Source: Bacteroidales bacterium UBA1217
Lineage (GTDB): Bacteria; Bacteroidota; Bacteroidia; Bacteroidales; P3
Assembly: GCA_002309335.1 (NCBI GenBank)
Contig: DBXH01000001.1
Span: 43,609-50,291, forward strand
Direction of reading: 5' to 3'
Length of the DNA: 6,683 nt
The notes under the pieces are model-generated. The model was not told where the DNA came from. It saw only the letters and a list, made by a program, of their open reading frames with translations, and did no database searches. A program made the translations under genes and the position numbers. Of the stretch, positions 1 to 5,435 are shown piece by piece. Every line of letters begins with the position of its first letter. The first letter of the stretch is position 1.

Positions 1-318
1 GAGAAGATGTTGCTCGACATCAACCGCCAGATAGCTTCGTTCTTGAGCCGCGCTACTTTGCCTGTCAAGCAGGATAGCGATATGAAGGAGGGCCATCAGC
101 CTACCAGCAATCAACGTGGCTTGCGTACTAGCCGCAACGATGGCACAAGCTCCGGGGGACGTAGACCGAATGATGCGTCGCAATATGGCTATGATACCGC
201 TCAGCGCGAGAAACCACAGCCCGTGCACGTTGAGAAAAAGGTGGGACGCAATGACCCGTGCCCCTGCGGAAGTGGCAAGAAATACAAAAACTGTCACGGT
301 CGCGACCTTGAAAATTAA
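1..318 (+). CDS. secA: Preprotein translocase ATPase SecA, C-terminal end (5' truncated by window)
   Basis: SecA is the cytoplasmic ATPase that drives unfolded preproteins through the SecYEG channel. Only the last 105 residues are in the window, and the frame is open from base 1. Visible residues 1-20 resemble the end of the helical scaffold region. Residues 21-78 form a polar, low-complexity linker rich in Ser, Arg, Gln and Asn. The protein ends with the zinc-binding tail: VGRNDPCPCGSGKKYKNCHG, with ligands C87, C89, C98 and H99 (CxCx8CH). In known SecA proteins this tail binds SecB and phospholipid; such tails also occur in a few unrelated proteins, but the upstream residues fit Bacteroidota SecA. 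The gene ends with TAA, 58 bases before the next gene. An internal ATG at base 7 is not the start, because the frame continues upstream. Confidence 0.93.
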   Translation, partial: EKMLLDINRQIASFLSRATLPVKQDSDMKEGHQPTSNQRGLRTSRNDGTSSGGRRPNDASQYGYDTAQREKPQPVHVEKKVGRNDPCPCGSGKKYKNCHGRDLEN

Positions 319-376
319 TTAATAATGAAACTTTTAATTCAAATTATCGTATATTATTTTACAAAGCCATAAGATT

Positions 377-964
377 ATGAAAAAAAGATTTTTTGTCATT
401 TTGTTGCTCGTCGGATGCCTCGCTGTCCCGGCAAAGGCTCAGTTTATGCAAATGGGTCTCAAATTGCAGTACTCTACAGAGTCGATAGACGATATGATGA
501 ACAATGTTCAGAACGAGGTTCAGAACTTCTCTACCGATTTTCTGATGGGATGCGAAGCTGGTTTGTTGCTGCGTCTTAACATTGGCCGTTTCGTTACCAT
601 CCAGCCCGAAGCCAATTTCTCTATTGGTTCGGTATGGGATTCGGTTGATGCACAGTCGGACTTCTTCGGTTCTGCGATTGCAGCATTCCAGAATGTTCAG
701 ACGGTCAACCTTTCAATTCCTGTCCTTGCAGCAGCACATTTAATTGATATTGAAAAGCTCGCTGACATTCGTGTCTTTGCAGGTCCTGAGTTCTATACTA
801 CCATCAAGGGTGCAACCGAAGAGGGTGGTTTGGATTTCAGTAAATATTCGCTCATTTTCGGTGTGGGTGTTGACCTTTTCGACGTGCTCTATATTGACGG
901 TCGCATATCGCGCTTCTCAGAAGGTGAAATGTTCTATCGTCTTGGCGTAGGTCTGCTGTTCTGA
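377..964 (+). CDS. Outer-membrane beta-barrel protein (PorT/porin-like family)
   Basis: This 195-residue protein is predicted to be exported. It has a short basic N-terminus (MKKR), a hydrophobic core at about residues 5-18, and an AKA|Q signal peptidase I site after residue 21. LVGC at residues 11-14 resembles a lipobox but sits very early, and AKA|Q is the better site. The mature part alternates hydrophobic and polar residues. It contains segments such as GCEAGLLLRLNIG (58-70), a FVTIQPEANFSIG strand (72-84), VFAGPEFY (133-140), and a final strand ending in LGVGLLF. The terminal Phe is the usual barrel-assembly signal. Size and pattern fit the small barrels annotated as PorT-family or outer-membrane beta-barrel proteins in Bacteroidota; the specific function is unknown. 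hydE follows after 20 nt and may be co-transcribed. No clear promoter is visible in the AT-rich 58 bases upstream. Confidence 0.8.
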   Translation: MKKRFFVILLLVGCLAVPAKAQFMQMGLKLQYSTESIDDMMNNVQNEVQNFSTDFLMGCEAGLLLRLNIGRFVTIQPEANFSIGSVWDSVDAQSDFFGSAIAAFQNVQTVNLSIPVLAAAHLIDIEKLADIRVFAGPEFYTTIKGATEEGGLDFSKYSLIFGVGVDLFDVLYIDGRISRFSEGEMFYRLGVGLLF

Positions 965-984
965 GAAGGCTGATTTCATTATTA

Positions 985-2031
985 ATGAACATCATAGAAC
1001 AAATACGCAATACTCGCGATATTACTCGCGAGCAACTTGAACTTGTCTTAAATACTGAAGATAAGGATAGTATTGATTGTTTGCGGTTGAATGCCCGTGA
1101 GGTGGCAACTGCTGCCTATGGCAACAAAATATTTATGCGTGGATTGATAGAATTGTCAAGCCATTGCAAGAATGATTGCTTATATTGTGGTTTGCGACGC
1201 TCAAACAAGTTGGCTGTCCGATACAGATTGACTGATGAACAGATTCTTGATTGTTGCGACAGCGGCTATAAACTTGGTTTCCGTACTTTTGTAATGCAGG
1301 GAGGGGAAGATGCTTGGTTCGACGATACCCGTATGTGTCGAATCGTAAGTGCTGTTCGTAAGAAATATCCCGACTGTGCCATTACGCTTTCACTTGGCGA
1401 ACGCAGTCGTGAAAGCTATCAGGCTTTGTTTGATGCTGGCGCCAACCGTTATCTTTTGCGCCACGAGACGGCATCACCGGAGCATTATGCGAAACTGCAC
1501 CCTGCCGAGATGTCGTTCCAGAACCGAATCGACTGCCTTTATACCCTTAAAGAGATAGGTTACCAAGTTGGTTGCGGCTTTATGGTGGGCTCTCCATATC
1601 AGACTATTGATACCCTCTTTGCCGACCTCCAGTTTATTCGCAGTTTCCAGCCACAAATGGTTGGCATTGGACCTTTTATCTCGGCTACTGGCACTCCCTT
1701 TGCCGATCAACCCAATGGCAAAGTGAATACCACTCTGCGTCTGTTGGCAATCATCCGACTGTTGCATCCGCCGGTATTGTTGCCTGCTACAACAGCTTTA
1801 GGCACCCTGCATCCACAGGGGCGCGAACTGGGCATTCAGTTTGGTGCCAATGTGGTGATGCCAAACCTTTCGCCTCGTGACCATCGAAAAGATTATTCAA
1901 TATATGACAACAAAATATGTACTGGCGAGGAGGCTGCCGAGTGTCGAGCCTGCACCGAGCAGCGGATTCGTAAGATAGGCTACGAGACTGTTGTCGACCG
2001 AGGCGACTTCAATCCCAATACAGAATATTAA
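985..2031 (+). CDS. hydE: [FeFe]-hydrogenase H-cluster maturase HydE (radical SAM)
   Basis: HydE is a cytoplasmic radical S-adenosylmethionine enzyme. With HydF and HydG it builds the two-iron subcluster of the [FeFe]-hydrogenase active site. At 348 residues it has the usual family length. The radical-SAM cluster motif is CKNDCLYC (C61, C65, C68; CX3CX2C), preceded by the family-like RGLIELSSH and followed by GLRRSN. Further hallmarks are MQGGED (104-109), LSLGER (135-140), RHETAS (159-164) and GFMVGSPYQT (198-207). Near the C-terminus C312, C320 and C323 form CX7CX2C, the spacing of the optional second iron-sulfur cluster known from Thermotoga maritima HydE. The start at 985 gives the normal N-terminus; BioB and PylB relatives are less likely because of these HydE-type motifs. 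hydF, hydG and the hydrogenase itself are not in the window. The stop codon lies inside a strong terminator palindrome. Confidence 0.93.
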   Translation: MNIIEQIRNTRDITREQLELVLNTEDKDSIDCLRLNAREVATAAYGNKIFMRGLIELSSHCKNDCLYCGLRRSNKLAVRYRLTDEQILDCCDSGYKLGFRTFVMQGGEDAWFDDTRMCRIVSAVRKKYPDCAITLSLGERSRESYQALFDAGANRYLLRHETASPEHYAKLHPAEMSFQNRIDCLYTLKEIGYQVGCGFMVGSPYQTIDTLFADLQFIRSFQPQMVGIGPFISATGTPFADQPNGKVNTTLRLLAIIRLLHPPVLLPATTALGTLHPQGRELGIQFGANVVMPNLSPRDHRKDYSIYDNKICTGEEAAECRACTEQRIRKIGYETVVDRGDFNPNTEY

Positions 2032-2062
2032 AAGAGGCATCCTAGGATGCCTCTTTTAATTT
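2027..2062. terminator. Bidirectional intrinsic terminator, 34-bp perfect palindrome
   Basis: Bases 2027-2060 are a perfect palindrome centred on CCTAGG, with arms ATTAAAAGAGGCATCCT and its exact complement. The hydE stop codon (2029-2031) lies inside the left arm. On the + strand the GC-rich stem is followed by TTTTAATTT; on the minus strand a TTTTAATA run follows it in the same way. It separates two convergent genes, hydE and the coiled-coil protein whose stop is at 2099, so it can end transcription from both sides. Confidence 0.9.
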
Positions 2063-2098
2063 ACCAGATTAAATTCAGATATTAATCCTGTGTCTTAA

Positions 2099-2833
2099 TT
2101 AATTTCCAACTTGGTCTTGATAACGGTTCAAGTCTTTTTCTGACGAGCGAACGGCTTCGTCAGCAGCGTTTGCTTTGTCTTGAGCGTCGTTCATCTTGGC
2201 TTTGTTCTTTTCGATGTTGGAGTTCAGCTTTTCGATGTCTTTGTTGCAGGCTTCGATTTTCTCCTGATATTTTGCAATTTCAGCTTGTTTCTTTGCAATC
2301 TTTTCCTGGTCGGAGGCTATAGCTTTCTCGATTTTAGCTACAGCGGCTGCAGCTTTAGCTTGGTTCTTCTGTGCTTTCTCAAGATCCTTCTGTCCGGCGC
2401 TGACTTTCATTTGAGCCTCATATTTGTTGATATATCTCGGGAAATTCTCGGCAAAGGTGCGCACGTTGTTATTCAACTCATTCTGGCTGATGGTGAGATT
2501 GGGCGACTTGGCAAAGAATGTGATTACGGTAACGCGGTCTTTCTTTTTGCCCTGCTCTTCGATCTTGGCGTAGAAATCAACTGGCTGGGCATATATGGCA
2601 TCAAAAGTCTGATTCAGAACTGCTGTATACCCGTTTGTTTTGGTGGCTTTGACCGATGATTCTTTAAGTCTTTGATTTAAGGCATCGCTGACAGTGACTT
2701 TGTCTTGAGGAACCGATAAAGTGAATGCCGGTACTGTGAAATCGCCGTACTGGATTGTGGTTTCCTGAACAGTCTGAGCTTTAAGGCCGGCCATCATTGT
2801 GAAGGCAAGGACCAATAATGATATTTTTTTCAT
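2099..2833 (-). CDS. Secreted protein with long C-terminal coiled coil, unknown function
   Basis: I do not recognise a named family. The 244-residue protein starts with a signal peptide: MKKIS, a hydrophobic core, then LKA|Q with cleavage after residue 19. It should therefore be periplasmic or outer-membrane-facing. Residues 20-133 form a globular part with beta-like stretches such as YGDFTVPAFTLSV (29-41) and RVTVITFFAKS (100-110). Residues about 134-240 are rich in Lys, Glu, Ala, Gln and Asn with almost no Pro or aromatic residues, as expected for a long helical coiled coil. The only Cys is C196. The start is 12 nt downstream of the stop of the lipoprotein gene, with no fitting promoter in between, so the two are probably one transcript. 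The gene ends at the shared palindromic terminator. The coiled coil suggests a partner-binding or oligomeric envelope role, which is inference only. Confidence 0.85.
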   Translation of the reverse strand: MKKISLLVLAFTMMAGLKAQTVQETTIQYGDFTVPAFTLSVPQDKVTVSDALNQRLKESSVKATKTNGYTAVLNQTFDAIYAQPVDFYAKIEEQGKKKDRVTVITFFAKSPNLTISQNELNNNVRTFAENFPRYINKYEAQMKVSAGQKDLEKAQKNQAKAAAAVAKIEKAIASDQEKIAKKQAEIAKYQEKIEACNKDIEKLNSNIEKNKAKMNDAQDKANAADEAVRSSEKDLNRYQDQVGN

Positions 2834-2845
2834 ATTGTGAATGTT

Positions 2846-3187
2846 TTATAATTTACTCAAAGAATAAACCTGCTCAAAAGTTTCTTTTGTTTCATTGCTC
2901 ATATCTGATTTGCGGATTTCTTCAATGAACATTTCAGAAAAATCTTTTGATGCTTTAGGGTCGGAATACTTCTTGTCGAATGAATTCATAAGATCCTCCA
3001 AGTCGGCATAGCATTTGTTGAATTTGTCCAGCGTTTCTGAGTCAACATTTTCGTTGTCCTCCATTATCGAGAAACACTGTTCTGTCTTGTGGGCCAGTCT
3101 TTTGACATCCCTGCGCATATTGGATTTGCAAGCCGTAAACATAATCAAAATGGCTGCTATTCCGACGATTGATATTGCTTTTTTCAT
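2846..3187 (-). CDS. Small predicted lipoprotein, unknown function
   Basis: This 113-residue protein has a lipoprotein signal: MKK, a hydrophobic stretch at residues 4-17, then FTAC with the lipidated Cys at position 20. The mature chain begins CKSNMRRD and is short, charged and probably helical throughout. Two more Cys residues (C38 and C59) lie within it and could form a disulfide. Nothing resembles a catalytic motif. It is the first gene after a well-formed Bacteroidota promoter (-7 element at 3239-3246) and is followed 12 nt later by the secreted coiled-coil protein, so the pair probably forms an operon and may act together at the envelope. The +2 Lys and the absence of a strongly acidic segment after the Cys give no clear signal for surface export. 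Confidence 0.82.
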   Translation of the reverse strand: MKKAISIVGIAAILIMFTACKSNMRRDVKRLAHKTEQCFSIMEDNENVDSETLDKFNKCYADLEDLMNSFDKKYSDPKASKDFSEMFIEEIRKSDMSNETKETFEQVYSLSKL

Positions 3188-3238
3188 ACCGTTGAAAACT
3201 AATATTTTGTCTATAATGTTGTTCTTCTAAATATTTTG

Positions 3239-3269
3239 CAAATATACAAAAAAAATGCTAATTGGCAAA
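3239..3269 (-). promoter_or_regulatory. Bacteroidota-type sigma promoter for the lipoprotein/coiled-coil pair
   Basis: On the minus strand a TTTG (-33 element, bases 3269-3266) is followed by 19 bases and then TATATTTG (-7 element, 3246-3239). This fits the Bacteroidota housekeeping consensus TTTG-N19-21-TAnnTTTG with no mismatch. The spacer contains a run of eight T. Transcription would start near 3232, leaving a leader of roughly 45 bases before the ATG at 3187. Confidence 0.8.
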
Positions 3270-3278
3270 ATAATATTA

Positions 3279-3314
3279 ATAAGACGGGTTGTCACATTGT
3301 ACAACCCGTCTTAT
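3279..3314 (-). terminator. Intrinsic terminator of the PepSY-like gene
   Basis: Bases 3279-3292 and 3301-3314 are complementary over 14 bp, with the core AGACGGGTTGT pairing with ACAACCCGTCT and an 8-base loop. On the minus strand the stem lies 24 bases past the stop of the PepSY-like gene (3339) and is followed by the T-rich tail TTAATATTATTTTG. That tail ends in the TTTG used as the -33 element of the next promoter. Confidence 0.85.
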
Positions 3315-3338
3315 ATTTGTCGTTTAAATTTGTGTATT

Positions 3339-3812
3339 TCAGAGCTCTACTTCGTCGATGAATTTGCCGTCGATTTCGAAGTTCATCAAACGCATATTTT
3401 TCCATTTCTTTGAGAACAGACCTTTGCGCTGTCCTGCAAGTACTTGATAGGTGCTCTTGTTCTTTATTAGCAGGATATAAAGTTCTTTTATTTTGTAGTT
3501 GGGGTGAGTTTCTTTGATTTTCTCAACGATTGCGTGCGGGTAGTATTTTTCCTCAATATACCAGCGGGTCTCAGTACCTTTGGGCGAGAAACGATATGCA
3601 GTTTCGGTGCCGCTCTCATTTACAAAACGGGCATCATAAATCAAGGTATCGATAATTCTCCAATCCACTTTGTCGATGTTGCCGGCTTGACGGTGGAAGT
3701 CTTTTACATAGCGTTCGGGAACGTCTTTTTCAGAAACACTTTTGCCATTTTGTGCGAAAAGAAGTGTTTGACAGAGCAGTAAAGCTGATGCAAATATAAG
3801 TAACTTTTTCAT
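3339..3812 (-). CDS. PepSY-like periplasmic protein
   Basis: This 157-residue exported protein has a signal peptide with a hydrophobic core at residues 4-19 and cleavage at LFA|Q after residue 20. The mature part has the pattern of the Bacteroidota PepSY-like (beta-lactamase-inhibitor-protein-like) family. A first repeat unit runs VPERYVKDF (31-39), VDWRII (49-54), YDARF (59-63), then a YRFSPKGTETRW strand (73-84). A second unit runs YPHAIVEKIKETHPNYKIKEL (91-111), TYQVLAG (121-127), and ends in a strand with DGKFIDEVEL (148-157). Family members typically have this two-unit helix-plus-sheet layout; no enzymatic function is established. The gene has its own promoter upstream and a strong terminator downstream, so it appears monocistronic. 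The family assignment rests on pattern recognition. Confidence 0.8.
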   Translation of the reverse strand: MKKLLIFASALLLCQTLLFAQNGKSVSEKDVPERYVKDFHRQAGNIDKVDWRIIDTLIYDARFVNESGTETAYRFSPKGTETRWYIEEKYYPHAIVEKIKETHPNYKIKELYILLIKNKSTYQVLAGQRKGLFSKKWKNMRLMNFEIDGKFIDEVEL

Positions 3813-3855
3813 TTTTAATATTTTGTTGTAATTATTAACGTTTGTTTCGAAACTA

Positions 3856-3886
3856 CAAATTTACTAAATTAAATTGAATGAACAAA
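3856..3886 (-). promoter_or_regulatory. Bacteroidota-type promoter for the PepSY-like gene
   Basis: On the minus strand TTTG (-33, bases 3886-3883) is followed by 19 bases and TAAATTTG (-7, 3863-3856), a full match to TTTG-N19-21-TAnnTTTG. The expected transcription start is near 3849, giving a leader of roughly 37 bases. The promoter lies within the 81-base gap after trmH, just past its stop codon. Confidence 0.8.
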
Positions 3887-3910
3887 AAACTTTTTAAAAA
3901 TTTAGTTTTT
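3885..3910 (-). terminator. Possible weak terminator at the end of trmH
   Basis: On the minus strand AAAAACT (3910-3904) and AGTTTTT (3891-3885) can pair over 7 bp around a 12-base AT-rich loop, with the trmH stop codon inside the loop. The right arm runs into TTTTTTG. Only one G-C pair supports the stem, so it could be chance in AT-rich sequence or an inefficient terminator that lets some transcription continue into the PepSY-like gene. Confidence 0.3.
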
Positions 3911-4610
3911 CTACAATGTTTTTCAACACTTTTTCGCCGTCGCGAATCACTTGTAAACTCCAATATAGTTTCAGTTCCAGTTGCTGTTCCGGTGTCAGTT
4001 GCCATTTTATGTCGTTGTCTTTGCGCATACGCTCTGTCGTGCTGAATAGGCTCAACGCAGCGCATACCGATATGTTGAACGACTCGGTGAAGCCGTACAT
4101 CGGAATCTTCACATAGCCGTCGGCGCCGTTGATGGCCTCTTGCGTCAGACCTGTCAACTCGGTACCAAACACAAGAGCCACAGGCCGACTCAAGTCAAGG
4201 TCGCCAATCATAGTGTCGTTTTCGTGAGGCAGAGTGGCGATAATGCGATAGCCTTTGTCGTGCAGGTGATTATAAGCCTCTTGAATATTGTTATGTTTGT
4301 AATAGTCAATCCATTTGCTGCTTCCCACGGCAACATCTTCAGCGGGATTGAACTGATTACGGCTCTCCACCACGTGCACGTCCTGTACACCAAAACAGTC
4401 ACAACTGCGTAGTACGGCACTTGCGTTGTGCGATTGGTAAATATCCTCAAGTACAACAGCTATGTGCTTTGTGCGATGTTGCACCAAGCGGTCGAATAGT
4501 TCGCGTTTGTTGTCCGAGTAGAACTCGCTGAGTGTTTCGTAGAGTTTCTGCTTTTGTTCAATCGTGTATTTGTCGAACAATCCAGGTGTGTTTATTTTTC
4601 TTTCAGGCAT
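3894..4610 (-). CDS. trmH: TrmH-family tRNA/rRNA 2'-O-ribose methyltransferase
   Basis: This is a SPOUT-fold methyltransferase that moves a methyl group from S-adenosylmethionine to a ribose 2'-OH; in TrmH itself the target is G18 of tRNA. The 238-residue protein shows all three SpoU/TrmH motifs. Motif 1 has N62 and the catalytic-type R68 in HNASAVLRSCDCFGV. Motif 2 is VFGTELTGL (147-155) with E151. Motif 3 is IPMYGFTESFNISV (169-182) with S177 and N179. The N62-to-R68 spacing equals that of N35 and R41 in E. coli TrmH. A C-terminal helical extension (about 205-235, with W203 and W217) resembles the TrmH tail rather than the RlmB type, which carries an N-terminal substrate-binding domain that is absent here. 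Target specificity is inferred. It follows the glycosyltransferase gene after 25 nt and is probably the last gene of that transcript. Confidence 0.88.
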   Translation of the reverse strand: MPERKINTPGLFDKYTIEQKQKLYETLSEFYSDNKRELFDRLVQHRTKHIAVVLEDIYQSHNASAVLRSCDCFGVQDVHVVESRNQFNPAEDVAVGSSKWIDYYKHNNIQEAYNHLHDKGYRIIATLPHENDTMIGDLDLSRPVALVFGTELTGLTQEAINGADGYVKIPMYGFTESFNISVCAALSLFSTTERMRKDNDIKWQLTPEQQLELKLYWSLQVIRDGEKVLKNIVEKLNF

Positions 4611-4635
4611 CTATGTTGATAGTGAATTGTGGTTA

Positions 4636-5424
4636 TTACCAAACGTTGTCGAAGTTTTCTGTTTCGCGGACTTTGGGGTCGCGTTGCCATTCAAGCACTT
4701 TCGCGTATTTTAGATAGCTGTTCTGGGCAATGGAAAGCGTGAGGCTCAACCCGTCAATGCCGCCGAGTATGCCGCCTCGCAGAAAATAGTTTACAAAGAA
4801 GGCTCCAAGTCCGTGACTTATTGGCGACCAACAATGGACTTTCTTTCCGCTGAGATAAAGTATTTTGGCGCCGCGCGTACTATAGTTTCTTTCAGGCTTG
4901 GCAAAGAGTTCGCCGGTGTTTTTGTATCGGTAGTGTATCAAGTCGGCTTTGACGCGCAGGGTGTTGTCGGTGGGCACGTGCGAGTGCTGTTTTACCGGGC
5001 AGAACCTAAGTCTGTCGTGCCTGTATAGGCGCACCAGCCAGTCAGGATACCATCGACAGCATTTCACCCATCGGCTGCCTACATAGTTGCGCCGCCTCAA
5101 GGCAAATCCGTCGTATGGCGTATGCTCAAAATCGGTATCTTCAATAAATTTTACCAACTCAGGCGTCAGACGTTCGTCGGCATCAATGCTGAGAACCCAC
5201 AGGTTTTTCACATAGTCGAGAGCGACGTTTTTCTGTATTCCGTCGCCGAGATATGATTGCAGAACCACGCGTGCGCCGGTTTGCTCGGCAAGGCTTATGG
5301 TGTTGTCGCTGCTAAGCGAGTCTACAACAACGACTTCGTCGCACACCTGCTGCAGTGATTTTATTGCTTCTACAATATTGCGTTCCTCGTTGAGGGTCGT
5401 GATTATTCCTGATATGGGTTTCAT
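4636..5424 (-). CDS. Family 2 glycosyltransferase, WaaE/KdtX-like (LPS or surface glycan)
   Basis: This inverting GT-A-fold enzyme of 262 residues probably transfers a sugar from a nucleotide-sugar donor during lipopolysaccharide core or other surface glycan synthesis. The N-terminus has the family signature SGIITTLNEERNI (5-17), then DEVVVVDSLSSDNT (29-42). The metal- and donor-binding DAD motif is at 81-83 within SIDADE. WYPDWLVRLYR (125-135) and IHYRYKN (163-169) are typical of the WaaE-like beta-1,4-glucosyltransferase group. The C-terminal part has the YFLRGGILGGIDGL segment (213-226) and LKYAKVLEW (238-246), which in this group may contact the membrane. The start was set at 5424: the open frame extends upstream to 5583, but that extension overlaps the TatD gene and lacks family character, whereas MKPISG begins directly before the first beta strand. 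The gap to TatD is 11 nt. Donor and acceptor cannot be named. Confidence 0.87.
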   Translation of the reverse strand: MKPISGIITTLNEERNIVEAIKSLQQVCDEVVVVDSLSSDNTISLAEQTGARVVLQSYLGDGIQKNVALDYVKNLWVLSIDADERLTPELVKFIEDTDFEHTPYDGFALRRRNYVGSRWVKCCRWYPDWLVRLYRHDRLRFCPVKQHSHVPTDNTLRVKADLIHYRYKNTGELFAKPERNYSTRGAKILYLSGKKVHCWSPISHGLGAFFVNYFLRGGILGGIDGLSLTLSIAQNSYLKYAKVLEWQRDPKVRETENFDNVW

Positions 5425-5435
5425 TTCTCTTAAAG

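Noticed and set aside
319..376. Possible promoter ahead of the beta-barrel gene (TATTTTAC-like sequence)
   Set aside because: It matches only the first six positions of TAnnTTTG, and no TTTG lies at the right distance upstream.
410..418. LVGC lipobox-like sequence in the beta-barrel protein signal peptide
   Set aside because: The Cys is at residue 14, leaving a very short hydrophobic core, and a good AKA|Q signal peptidase I site follows at residue 21. A barrel protein is not expected to be a lipoprotein.
1474..1767. 97-codon minus-strand frame inside hydE
   Set aside because: It has no recognisable motif and lies across conserved HydE coding sequence; it is a chance antisense frame.
2180..2659. 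Open frame of 159 codons on the + strand, rich in Leu, Phe and Val and resembling a membrane protein
   Set aside because: It is antisense to the coiled-coil gene. The complement of Lys/Glu/Ala-rich codons reads as hydrophobic residues, and the minus-strand protein has a proper signal peptide, promoter and terminator.
4140..4412. 90-codon + strand frame (and the overlapping frame at 4208-4456 on the minus strand) within trmH
   Set aside because: They cover the conserved SpoU motif region in the wrong frame and show no family features.
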